Shown here in pieces: positions 7,571 to 16,115 of a DNA stretch of 64,000 nt. Both the position numbers and the translations under genes were made by a program. This DNA comes from Pyrinomonadaceae bacterium. GTDB taxonomy: Bacteria > Acidobacteriota > Blastocatellia > Pyrinomonadales > Pyrinomonadaceae. The notes beneath the pieces are model-generated. The model was not told where the DNA came from, did not search any database, and saw only the letters and a list, made by a program, of their open reading frames with translations. The DNA is taken from positions 248,330 to 312,329 of the forward strand of contig JAIBCC010000002.1 of assembly GCA_019694395.1 (NCBI GenBank), read 5' to 3'. Numbering within the stretch: position 1 is the stretch's first letter; every line of letters begins with the position of its first letter.

Positions 7571-8590
7571 ATGAAAAGTTTTTCCAGATCAATATTTTTT
7601 TTAACCATTGTTTTGTGTTTAAATCTCTTAAATGTTTATGCTCAGAACTTTAAATGTGGGGACAAATTACGAATTACCCATTCGGCAACGGGTGCAAACC
7701 TACATTCACACAACATAAATTACACCCATTCTAATACTTCGGGACAACAACAAATTACTGGTTATCAGGGTTCCGATAGTAATGATTATTGGGTTCTCGA
7801 AGACTGCACGTCAAATAATTTAAAGAACGGAACCGAATTTAGACTGCGGCATGTCAACACTGGAAAGTATCTGCATAGCCATAGAAATTTTCTTCCGCCG
7901 ATTACCAGAGATCAACAGGAAGTAACCGGTTGGGTGGGAAAAGATAATAATGATATTTGGAGAGTTGAAGTTGAAGATCGGGGAAACTGGTCGGTAGGAA
8001 AAAGGTTTCGATTAATTCACGTCCAAACCGGTGTTGCCTTGCACTCCCATCCTTTATTCCTGTTTGACAAGCAACAGGAAGTAACAGGTTATAGCGGACG
8101 CGATAATAACGACTTTTGGACGGCGAATTATGTCAATGATTCTAATAATGGTATTGGTGATTTAACTTTTAATGGAAATATTCAGCGTTCAAATGTTTCG
8201 GCAAAGGTAGCATTTTCAAGTAATGGAAGAGTTGACTACACCGTTGCCTTACGAAACCAGGACAGATATATTGGAAGCTGCCTAGTCTCGTATCTTATCT
8301 TTTCTGATTCATATAATAATATCGTAAAGGCTTTTGGCGGGGATCAACTTTGTGTTGACGGGAATCAACCAAATCAATCTCGCGCCAATCGTGAAGATAA
8401 GTTCAAATATTCCCTTTCCAAAGATGAAACCAATCGAATTAGTAATGCCACGGTTATTTTTACTCCGGGTGGAAAAATTTCACTTGATTTATTTAGAGGA
8501 AATATTTCCAGAGTAAGTGATATGATTCAATCTTGTCCGGAATGTGTGAGAAAGGATGTTTTCATTGATCGAAATCAGATCCCAAGATAG
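7571..8590 (+). CDS. secreted MIR-domain (SDF2-like beta-trefoil) protein
   Basis: A 339-aa exported protein: signal peptide 1-24 (ending VYAQ), then about three MIR-type repeats covering roughly 26-190. Each repeat has a His-x-His element followed by QQ(E/I)VTG(Y/W) and a DNNDxW closing motif. This is the beta-trefoil of eukaryotic SDF2, O-mannosyltransferases and IP3 receptors, where it binds glycans or partners. The C-terminal ~140 residues form a separate domain of unknown type. A GGAG site precedes the ATG. The next gene starts 3 nt after its stop, so the two are co-transcribed. Confidence 0.8.
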   Translation: MKSFSRSIFFLTIVLCLNLLNVYAQNFKCGDKLRITHSATGANLHSHNINYTHSNTSGQQQITGYQGSDSNDYWVLEDCTSNNLKNGTEFRLRHVNTGKYLHSHRNFLPPITRDQQEVTGWVGKDNNDIWRVEVEDRGNWSVGKRFRLIHVQTGVALHSHPLFLFDKQQEVTGYSGRDNNDFWTANYVNDSNNGIGDLTFNGNIQRSNVSAKVAFSSNGRVDYTVALRNQDRYIGSCLVSYLIFSDSYNNIVKAFGGDQLCVDGNQPNQSRANREDKFKYSLSKDETNRISNATVIFTPGGKISLDLFRGNISRVSDMIQSCPECVRKDVFIDRNQIPR

Positions 8591-8593
8591 AAA

Positions 8594-9832
8594 ATGGTTG
8601 AAATTCAAAACAAAACGCTGAATGTTGAAGAAATCCGTTCTCGATTCCCCGCTTTAAATCGAATGCACAACGGATTTCCGGTTGCCTATTTTGATGGTCC
8701 GGGCGGAACTCAAGTGCCCCGGGAAGTGGTTGAAGCAATGACAGATTATCTTTTCAACCACAACGCCAATACGCATTGGGAATATCCAACCAGTAATGAA
8801 ACGGATGCAATTATTGAGGATTCACGCCAAACTCTGGCTGATTTTCTAAATGCCGCGCCCGATGAAATTGCTTTTGGACAGAATATGTCTTCATTGACAT
8901 TTCATCTTGCGCGAGCACTTGGACGTGATCTTTCGGCAGGTGATGAAATAATCGTGACGGAATTAGATCATCATGCCAACAGTGATACCTGGCGTTCATT
9001 GGAAAAAGACCGTGGGATAATTATTCGGGCGGTTCCGTTTGATATTGAAAGCGGAACACTGGAATTTGAAGCTTTGGAAAGTTATTTGAATTCTAAAACC
9101 AAAATTCTGGCAATTGGCGCGGCTTCCAACGCAATCGGGACGATTTCAGATGTCAAAAAGGCTTGTGCTTTAGCCAAAGCAAATGGGACGCTAAGTTTCG
9201 TAGATGCAGTGCATTATGCCGCACACAATTTGGTTGATGTCAGGGATTTCGGCTGTGATTTTCTGGCTTGTTCGGCTTACAAATTTTACGGTCCGCACAT
9301 CGGAATTCTTTTTGGTCGAAAAGAACTTTTAGAAAAAACCGATTTTCCAAAATTGCGTCCAGCTCCGGATAATTCCCCTGACAGAGTAGAAACCGGCACC
9401 CAAAGTCACGAATCAATCGCCGGTGCAGCAGCAGCCGTTAATTTTCTGGCTTCGCTTTCCGAAGGCAGTTCCCGCCGTGAAAAACTAGGTTATACCTTTA
9501 AAAATATTCATTCCCGCAAAATGGATTTAACTGAAATTTTGTGGAACGGGTTAAGTTCAATTAACGGTATCAGGCTTTACGGTCAGCCGCCAGATGGGAA
9601 TCGAACTCCAACCGTTGGTTTTACCCTAAGAGATATTCCTTCCAAAGAAGTCAGCAAAAAACTGGCTGAACGCGGAATTTTCACTTCTCATGGCGATTTT
9701 TATGCAATGACGGTGATTGAAAAACTGGGTTTAACTGAACAAGGATTAGTGCGAATCGGTTGCGCGTGTTACTCAACCCGGGATGAAATTGATAGATTAA
9801 TTGAAAGTGTGAAACTTATTGAAAAAGGGTAG
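8594..9832 (+). CDS. cysteine-desulfurase-like class V aminotransferase (TIGR01976 type)
   Basis: A 412-aa PLP enzyme of the class V aminotransferase fold. The opening motif AYFDGPGGTQVP, His127 of the HHANS motif, the PLP-contacting Asp204/His207 (VDAVHYAAH) and the Schiff-base Lys230 (CSAYKFYGP) are all present. It matches the SufS-like TIGR01976 branch. I do not see the persulfide Cys loop of true desulfurases with certainty (there is GCACYST near the C-terminus), so desulfurase activity is unproven. No Suf scaffold or transport genes lie nearby. Its stop codon lies inside the terminator stem. Confidence 0.85.
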   Translation: MVEIQNKTLNVEEIRSRFPALNRMHNGFPVAYFDGPGGTQVPREVVEAMTDYLFNHNANTHWEYPTSNETDAIIEDSRQTLADFLNAAPDEIAFGQNMSSLTFHLARALGRDLSAGDEIIVTELDHHANSDTWRSLEKDRGIIIRAVPFDIESGTLEFEALESYLNSKTKILAIGAASNAIGTISDVKKACALAKANGTLSFVDAVHYAAHNLVDVRDFGCDFLACSAYKFYGPHIGILFGRKELLEKTDFPKLRPAPDNSPDRVETGTQSHESIAGAAAAVNFLASLSEGSSRREKLGYTFKNIHSRKMDLTEILWNGLSSINGIRLYGQPPDGNRTPTVGFTLRDIPSKEVSKKLAERGIFTSHGDFYAMTVIEKLGLTEQGLVRIGCACYSTRDEIDRLIESVKLIEKG

Positions 9833-9847
9833 AAAAACTACCCTTTT
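9823..9847. terminator. bidirectional intrinsic terminator
   Basis: A perfect 10-bp stem (AAAAGGGTAG / CTACCCTTTT) with a 5-nt A loop sits between two convergent genes. A and T runs on the two sides allow it to work in both directions. Confidence 0.85.
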
Positions 9848-9848
9848 A

Positions 9849-10241
9849 TCAATTTGCCTCAACTAATGTGATCCAGGGTTCTCCCCTATCTTCAATAGTT
9901 ACATTAAATTTTGCATTTTCCTGCGTAAAACCATTCGGATTTGAGATTTTATCAAAATCTCCGCTTCTTCTTGGAAATTCCACCAAAGTTGTTAATTTAT
10001 TGTCTTTTACAAAGACTAGCAAATTTATTTCTTCCTGAGAATCCATCTCAATATCTTTTATTATTTTTGACTCAAAGCCAAGTGTTTCGTTTATCACCTT
10101 AGTTGGTGTATAGGGTGTAAAAATATAGAGTTTGTCCCAACTAAAATCCGTCAGTTTTTTAATTTCAAGAGGCGAATTGTCTTGATTATCCACTTTTTGC
10201 TGGATAACATCTTCCAATCTGTTTTTAAAATCTAAATTCAT
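9849..10241 (-). CDS. 130-aa cytoplasmic protein, unknown function
   Basis: A soluble, acidic protein with no signal peptide or membrane segment. The N-terminus is helical and the rest is beta-rich with a closing EDRGEPWITL motif. I do not recognise a family. The size and isolated soluble fold recall immunity-type proteins. It lies 78 bp downstream of the DUF6973-like gene on the same strand, so a toxin/immunity or effector/partner relation is possible but not shown. Confidence 0.65.
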   Translation of the reverse strand: MNLDFKNRLEDVIQQKVDNQDNSPLEIKKLTDFSWDKLYIFTPYTPTKVINETLGFESKIIKDIEMDSQEEINLLVFVKDNKLTTLVEFPRRSGDFDKISNPNGFTQENAKFNVTIEDRGEPWITLVEAN

Positions 10242-10319
10242 AACTTTATCCTGTTAAAATCGTGTTTGTTTAGTTCGTTTGATAAAAATGAACGATTGGT
10301 GATTTAAGTCCTGATACAA

Positions 10320-10724
10320 TTATTTCAAAGTTCTTAATTTTCCATCTTGAACTGCTTTCTCAACCAATTTTGCCAATTCTTCTTCTGTTGCGTTTGGATT
10401 GTTATAGGCAATTAAACGACCTTCACGATTATTGTATAAATCCATATCCATCTCGGCAGCCGGTTGCCCCGGAGCAGTTTCATGGGCATCAGCAAACTCT
10501 TTGGCTAAAGCATAATTTTCATGCTTAACCATCAACGCATTCCAATATGCGTGACGAAAAGCATCTCCCTGTCCGTTATGCAATGTTTCCTTAGGAAATC
10601 TGTTTTGGGCTTCCAATAAAGCTTTTGCTGCATCTTCTTTAAAAGTCATTGCAGCTAACGGATGACTTTTTACAAAATCCTGTTCTGCCTTGGTCAGCTT
10701 TTTGTAGGCATCATACGACCCCAT
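10320..10724 (-). CDS. DUF6973-like protein (polymorphic-toxin-type domain)
   Basis: A 134-aa protein whose core HNGQGDAFRHAYWNAL, then DAHE and MDLYNNREGR, matches the pattern I know from DUF6973 domains, which occur at the C-termini of polymorphic toxins and as stand-alone proteins. The conserved His/Asp/Arg set is probably catalytic. There is no signal peptide and the protein is the length of the domain alone. An AGGAGG ribosome site lies just before the ATG. The downstream 130-aa gene is co-directional. Confidence 0.6.
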   Translation of the reverse strand: MGSYDAYKKLTKAEQDFVKSHPLAAMTFKEDAAKALLEAQNRFPKETLHNGQGDAFRHAYWNALMVKHENYALAKEFADAHETAPGQPAAEMDMDLYNNREGRLIAYNNPNATEEELAKLVEKAVQDGKLRTLK

Positions 10725-10877
10725 AACTAATCCTCCTGATAAACTAAAAATTTATTTACGATTGGAAAAAAACAATTTTAATTATGAAATCCAATAATTT
10801 ATTTGAAAATAAAATATACCTTCTAAACCAAATTAACAAGAATTTTTGAATCAGCCGCCAAGTATTACCCGAACAAA

Positions 10878-10915
10878 ATAAAAGGAAATCCGGACGTATC
10901 CAAATTTCCTTTTAT
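10878..10915. terminator. intrinsic terminator after the first DUF5916 gene
   Basis: A 12-bp stem (ATAAAAGGAAAT / ATTTCCTTTTAT) has a 14-nt loop that itself contains a GGA/TCC mini-stem. A/T runs on both sides make it a terminator for the minus-strand gene ending at 10936. The rest of 10725-10935 holds nothing recognisable. Confidence 0.7.
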
Positions 10916-10935
10916 TTGCAAGAGTTAAAGGGGGA

Positions 10936-13314
10936 CTACAAACTCTTGCGGAAAAGGTAAGACATTTTAATAAAAAATGTCCTGTTTAATTGAAGAAAAC
11001 CGGGCTGATTTTGCCCATAAGCATAACCCTTGTAATTCCAATTATCGTTATAACCCACATACAGGGCTTTGCCGGGGCTTGGTGTCCAGGCAAAAGTATA
11101 TTGTCCAAAAACACGGCTGCTCAAAGTATTGTAATCAAGACGAGCTTTAAGCGAAACAAAACGAGAAAATTGATAAGTTGAACGGACTGAGAAAATATTT
11201 GAATCATAGGCTACTAAACCTGTATCATCTCTGGTCAATCTGCTTTTGTTATAACTTAAACTGAGATTTAAGGTATCGGTTGGTTTAAACTCAACTTCAG
11301 CCTCCATCCCAAATTGTTTTCCGGTTCCGGGATCAATTTGCCACGAAAGCGCCGGATTATTTTGATTTAACAAATATCCGGGGCTAACCCGTGGAAACTT
11401 TCTTCCTGAGCCGAAATCATAATCAAAGGCATTTATGTCGTAATTTAAATTAATTGAGGCTTCAATTCTTTTATTAAATCGCTTGTAAATAAAGCCAAAC
11501 ATACCGCCTTGAAAGGCTTCCCGGGTTGGCTGACCGAAAAACGCTCCAACTTGATTCGGTTTTTCTTTGGAATTCCGTTTTGGACCAAATTCATCTTCAA
11601 CCAAAATTTCTTTGTTCAGATAGCCGCCAAATCCGGCTTGGGTATTTCCTTTTAAAGTTGCATTGAAGTTAAAATCACTGCCGTAATTTTGTAATCTTCC
11701 GCTAAAGTCATTTCTGATCCCAAAACTGGTGTTGATAAATCTTTGGATAATAAAACTTTTCGGTTTCGGTTTCGAGTTGTATTCCAAAAATGTGTAAATT
11801 TGATTGGTATTTGTTCTTTGGGTAAAGCCCAAATCCGCTCGATATTTACTGGTTGCACCTCTCCCGCCGAATCCTAAGGTAAAGTTTCCTTGGATATTGA
11901 AATAATTGTAATCATAGGTAATGGCATTTCCGGTTTTGTATTCCGAATCATCAATATTGGGATTATAAAAATAATTTCTTGAATTTGAACCCAGTATTTG
12001 TCCGCGAAATTCCGAATGTTTATTGATTTTCCAACGATAATCAAACCCGCCGACGGTATTATGTTTTTGGGGATAACTATAATGTGTTGCTAAAAAGCCG
12101 ATATTTGATTCCTCACCAAAATCCCTTTTAAAGCGGACGATTCCCGCTAAAGCTTTCTTTTGCAGTGGATTAGAAAGCGGATCGTCTTGCGCCGCCAAAA
12201 TACCGAAGGTGTTCTTTCCAATTTTACCGCTCAATTTGACGGCAACATCAGGATTTTCAATTCGGCGGGTATAAACTGCCTGAATTCGGGTGTTAAAAAT
12301 ATCAATCCCCTCAAGGAAAAAAGGTCTTTTCTCAGAAAAGAAAATTGGAAACCGCTGATTTGCTTCAACCACCGGAGCATCTGCCTCTGTATCGGCAAAA
12401 TCAGGATTATACGCCGCATCCAAAGTCACATTTGGAGTGATGCTATATTTTGCCGTAAAACCGAAATCAGGTTCAATCGGTGGATTTGAAAATTTATTTT
12501 GAGAAACTCTTTTACCCGTTTCCTTTACTGTTAAAGTAGGGATGATTTCCAAAGTTCTTTCTGCTTTTATTTCATCCAGTCCGGTAATTTTGCCGAATTG
12601 ATTCAAAAAACCGGGAACATTTCGGGGAAGCGGAACCCACGAATCGAATTCATCATTAAGACGGTCAATATTTCGGGCGGCATTGAATCCCCAAAACTTA
12701 CCTTTTCCGGCAACATACCGTAAAGATTTAAAAGGGATTTTAATTTCTACCGACCAGCCCCAATCCTCTATTACACCTTTGGATTCAAACAAAATATCAA
12801 CGTTAAAATCTGCGCCCTGACCTTCGGTATAAAGTCCATCTTGCTGAATTCCAAGCGGATTTACGCCAAAAACATATGCCCGACGCTTATCGTCGTAGGT
12901 ATCTAACCAAAAACGAACATTATCTTCGCCAAAAACACTGTCGCGCTGTGCCACAGTTGCCCGGATTTTATCTTTTTCGTCCCAACATTTGAAAGCTATA
13001 TAAAGATTCTTTTCGTCATAACCCAAATATACTTCGGTGGGTTTTGAAGCGGTAATGTTATCCCCGGGACCGGTTTGGATTAAATCCTTTAAAACAACTG
13101 CAGATTTCCATATTTCATCATCCAATTTACCGTCAATGACAGGCGACGCAGAAAATTTTGGAACAGTTGCCGGCTTTCGAACTACATTTACCAGGCTTTC
13201 TGAAACTGATTTATTTTGTTCTCCTGTGGTATCACCTGATGGAATCGCCGGAGGTTGTGAAAAAACAAAAATAGATAAAAATAAAATAATAATAACTGCA
13301 AATAAATTTTTCAT
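10936..13314 (-). CDS. CBM9-like plus DUF5916 outer-membrane beta-barrel protein (copy 1)
   Basis: A 792-aa exported protein. Signal peptide (MKNLFAVIIILFLS... ending FSQ), then a family-9 carbohydrate-binding-like domain (VIDGKLDDEIWKSA, about 60-230), then the DUF5916 region marked by RFPIFFSEKRPFFLEG. It ends in many Tyr/Phe-rich amphipathic strands finishing YLFRKSL, like an outer-membrane barrel. Substrate is unknown; relatives sit in the outer membrane with glycan-binding domains. The ATG at 13314 is preferred over an upstream one because it begins the signal peptide and has a GAGGAA site. It is a close paralogue of the next gene. Confidence 0.85.
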   Translation of the reverse strand: MKNLFAVIIILFLSIFVFSQPPAIPSGDTTGEQNKSVSESLVNVVRKPATVPKFSASPVIDGKLDDEIWKSAVVLKDLIQTGPGDNITASKPTEVYLGYDEKNLYIAFKCWDEKDKIRATVAQRDSVFGEDNVRFWLDTYDDKRRAYVFGVNPLGIQQDGLYTEGQGADFNVDILFESKGVIEDWGWSVEIKIPFKSLRYVAGKGKFWGFNAARNIDRLNDEFDSWVPLPRNVPGFLNQFGKITGLDEIKAERTLEIIPTLTVKETGKRVSQNKFSNPPIEPDFGFTAKYSITPNVTLDAAYNPDFADTEADAPVVEANQRFPIFFSEKRPFFLEGIDIFNTRIQAVYTRRIENPDVAVKLSGKIGKNTFGILAAQDDPLSNPLQKKALAGIVRFKRDFGEESNIGFLATHYSYPQKHNTVGGFDYRWKINKHSEFRGQILGSNSRNYFYNPNIDDSEYKTGNAITYDYNYFNIQGNFTLGFGGRGATSKYRADLGFTQRTNTNQIYTFLEYNSKPKPKSFIIQRFINTSFGIRNDFSGRLQNYGSDFNFNATLKGNTQAGFGGYLNKEILVEDEFGPKRNSKEKPNQVGAFFGQPTREAFQGGMFGFIYKRFNKRIEASINLNYDINAFDYDFGSGRKFPRVSPGYLLNQNNPALSWQIDPGTGKQFGMEAEVEFKPTDTLNLSLSYNKSRLTRDDTGLVAYDSNIFSVRSTYQFSRFVSLKARLDYNTLSSRVFGQYTFAWTPSPGKALYVGYNDNWNYKGYAYGQNQPGFLQLNRTFFIKMSYLFRKSL

Positions 13315-13437
13315 TATTTCCTCGAAAATAAGGGGGAAAGCGAGTTTTTGAATTTGATACAAAGTTGAATTGCCTTGCTAACAATAAGACGTTAAATTCA
13401 AGCAAAAGTTTCAATTTTGTATCAAATTTTCAAAAAT

Positions 13438-15870
13438 TTAGAAACTTTTTCTAAAAAGATATGAGAATTTAATGAAAAAGGTTCTGTCCATCTGAACCAT
13501 TCCCGGAACACGGGGATTAAAATCGTATCCGTTATAGCTCCATTTATCGTTATAGCCAACATACAGAGCTTTGCCGGGACTGGGTGTCCAACCAAAAGTA
13601 TATTGACCAAACAAACGGCTGCTTAAAGTGTTGTAATCAATCCGTGCTTTTAAGAATACAAAACGGGAGAATTGGTAAACTGTTTTAAGTTGGATAATGT
13701 TGGAGTCAAAAGCGACCAATCCAGTGTCATTACGGGTTAGTTTTGTTTTATTAAAATTCAGGTTAAAACTTAAACTATCCAAAGGTTTGATTTCTGCCCC
13801 GCCATTAATATTCCATTGTTTACCGGTTCCGGGATCAAGCGGGTTATTCGGGTTAAGTAACGCCGCCGGACTCACTCGCGGATATTTGTCGCCCGCGCCA
13901 AAGTCATAATCAAAAGTGTTGAAATCGAAATTATAATTGAAATTAGCACTTAATCTTTTGTTAAAAGTCTTTTCAATCCATGCCCAACCGCCCAGTTGCT
14001 TAGCCATTCGATCAGGGGCACCGTAAAAGGCTCCAACCTTGCGGGTTGCTGTTCTCATCGGTCCGAACTCTTGTTCGATGAGCTTTTCTGCCCCGAAATA
14101 AACTCCGCCTCCCATCCACATATTTCCGCGCAATGAGACATTTCCATTAAAATTATTGTTTGTGTTTTGAAAACGACCTTGAAAATCATGAGCCAAATTA
14201 AAGTTAAAATTAAGATTGCGGCGGATCAAAAAGTTTTTTGGTTTCGGATCGGATGAAAAGAATTTATAAGCATATATTTCATTGGTATTGGTGCGACGGG
14301 TAAAACCGACATCTGCACGATAATCGCGGGTTCTTCCGACTCCGCCGAATCCCCATCCGCCAAGTTTTTTGTTGTTATTAAACTCGTAGTTATAAATCAG
14401 GGCATTACCAGTTCGGTATTGGCTTTGATCTAAAACGGGATTGTAAAAGTAATTTCTGGAATGGGTTCCGAGAACTTGTCCATTGAAAGTCATTGTGTCA
14501 TTGATCTTCCACCGAACATCAAAACCTCCAAGCTGATTATGTTTTTCGGGAAAATTGTATGAAGTTGCCAAAAAACCGTAATGAGATTCCTTACCAAAAT
14601 CACGCTTGAACCGTGCAACTCCGACCATTGCTTTTTTATTGTCGGGGTTTCCGCTGATGGGATCATCCTGCGCCGCTAAAATTCCGAAAGAGTTTTTCCC
14701 AACTTTTCCGGTTAATTTGACAGCCATGTCGGGGTTTTGGATTTGCCGGGTGTTTACTGCAAAGATCGGAGTTTTGAAAATGTCTACTCCTTCCAGGAAA
14801 AACGGGCGTTTTTCTTCAAAAAATATTGGAAACCGCTGATTTGCTTCAACTACCGGAGCATCTGCCTCGACATCGGCAAAATCAGGATTATAAGCCGCAT
14901 CCAAAGTAACATTTGAACTTAACGAATATTTTACTGTAAAACCGAAATCAGGTTGGATGGCAGGATTTGAAAATTTATTCGGACTGACTCGATGACCTGT
15001 TTGTTTAAAAGTCAATGTCGGAACAAATTCCAAAGTTTTTTCAGCTTTTATTTCGTCTAGACCGGTAAGTTTTCCTGCCTGGATTAACAACCCGTTGATA
15101 TTACGGTTGATCGGCATCCATGAATCCTGTTCGTTGGTAAAACGGCTGATTCGGCGAAGAACGTGTATTCCCCACTGTTTTCCTTTTCCGGCAGTATAAC
15201 GTAAAGATTTGAAAGGAATTTTTGCCTCAACCGACCATCCGTCAGGAAGCATTACACCTTTTGATTCCATCAAAATATCAACATTCAGATCAGTGTCGTT
15301 TCCGTTATTATTACCTTCGGTATAAATACCATCAGCTTGGATGCCATACGGGTTAAAGCCCAAAAGATACCCGCGCCTTTGGTCATTAAATGTATCCAAC
15401 AAAATCCTGACATTGTCCTCACCAAAAATCTGATCCCGTTGGGCAACTGTAGCCCGAACTTTGTCAGGCTCATCTAAGGCGTGTATTCCTATGTAAAGAT
15501 ACTTTTCGTCATAACCCAAAAACACTTCAGTTTGTTTCGAAGCTTCTACACCATCACCCGGCTGAAATTGAATAAATTCTTTCAGTTCAACTGCCGATTT
15601 CCAAATATCATCATCTAATTTACCGTCAATGACGGGCGAAGCCGTAAATTTCGGAATATTAAACGGTGTCTTTTTTGCCGCAATTACATTTCCATTTGGA
15701 CCCGGCTTGGGATCATCCTTAGGAATTGAATTGTCTTTTTTAGCAACCGTTTCCGTTTTAATTTCGCCATCTTTCGGCTCAACGGTAGCGGTAGTTTTTT
15801 GTTCATTGGTTTGGGCGGATGTAATAAAAACAAATAATAATAAAAATAAAATTGCTTTTAGGCTTTGCAT
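13438..15870 (-). CDS. CBM9-like plus DUF5916 outer-membrane beta-barrel protein (copy 2)
   Basis: An 810-aa tandem paralogue of the neighbouring gene with the same order: signal peptide (ending TSAQ), charged linker, CBM9-like domain (VIDGKLDDDIWKSA), the RFPIFFEEKRPFFLEG motif, and a barrel ending in YLFRKSF, a C-terminal Phe typical of outer-membrane barrels. The N-terminal linker is longer than in copy 1. An AGAGAGG site precedes the ATG. About 123 bp separate the two copies, so they may be expressed together or separately. Likely a surface glycan-binding or transport protein; not proven. Confidence 0.85.
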   Translation of the reverse strand: MQSLKAILFLLLFVFITSAQTNEQKTTATVEPKDGEIKTETVAKKDNSIPKDDPKPGPNGNVIAAKKTPFNIPKFTASPVIDGKLDDDIWKSAVELKEFIQFQPGDGVEASKQTEVFLGYDEKYLYIGIHALDEPDKVRATVAQRDQIFGEDNVRILLDTFNDQRRGYLLGFNPYGIQADGIYTEGNNNGNDTDLNVDILMESKGVMLPDGWSVEAKIPFKSLRYTAGKGKQWGIHVLRRISRFTNEQDSWMPINRNINGLLIQAGKLTGLDEIKAEKTLEFVPTLTFKQTGHRVSPNKFSNPAIQPDFGFTVKYSLSSNVTLDAAYNPDFADVEADAPVVEANQRFPIFFEEKRPFFLEGVDIFKTPIFAVNTRQIQNPDMAVKLTGKVGKNSFGILAAQDDPISGNPDNKKAMVGVARFKRDFGKESHYGFLATSYNFPEKHNQLGGFDVRWKINDTMTFNGQVLGTHSRNYFYNPVLDQSQYRTGNALIYNYEFNNNKKLGGWGFGGVGRTRDYRADVGFTRRTNTNEIYAYKFFSSDPKPKNFLIRRNLNFNFNLAHDFQGRFQNTNNNFNGNVSLRGNMWMGGGVYFGAEKLIEQEFGPMRTATRKVGAFYGAPDRMAKQLGGWAWIEKTFNKRLSANFNYNFDFNTFDYDFGAGDKYPRVSPAALLNPNNPLDPGTGKQWNINGGAEIKPLDSLSFNLNFNKTKLTRNDTGLVAFDSNIIQLKTVYQFSRFVFLKARIDYNTLSSRLFGQYTFGWTPSPGKALYVGYNDKWSYNGYDFNPRVPGMVQMDRTFFIKFSYLFRKSF

Positions 15871-16078
15871 TGGAACCTCTCTGTTATGAAAAAAAATTAT
15901 AAATCGGGCAAGTCAAGTCAATAGAAATCTTTAATGTCAAAAAATGCGTGATTTTTGACACACAAGAGTGGATAAAAAATTTATTAAATTTAGAAAAAAA
16001 CTTGACTGCCCGGGTAATTAGGTTTGAAAGCAAAATGTAGAAACTTTGCGTTTTAAAAACTAAAAAAATTGTTTCAAA

Positions 16079-16110
16079 AAAAATGCGGAGATTTTTCGCC
16101 CCGCATTTTT
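16079..16110. terminator. intrinsic terminator after the large DUF4097 gene
   Basis: Stem AAAAATGCGG / CCGCATTTTT with a 12-nt loop and T/A runs lies just beyond the 16116 stop. The remaining 15871-16078 is AT-rich and should hold the promoter of DUF5916 copy 2. Confidence 0.75.
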
Positions 16111-16115
16111 GATTT

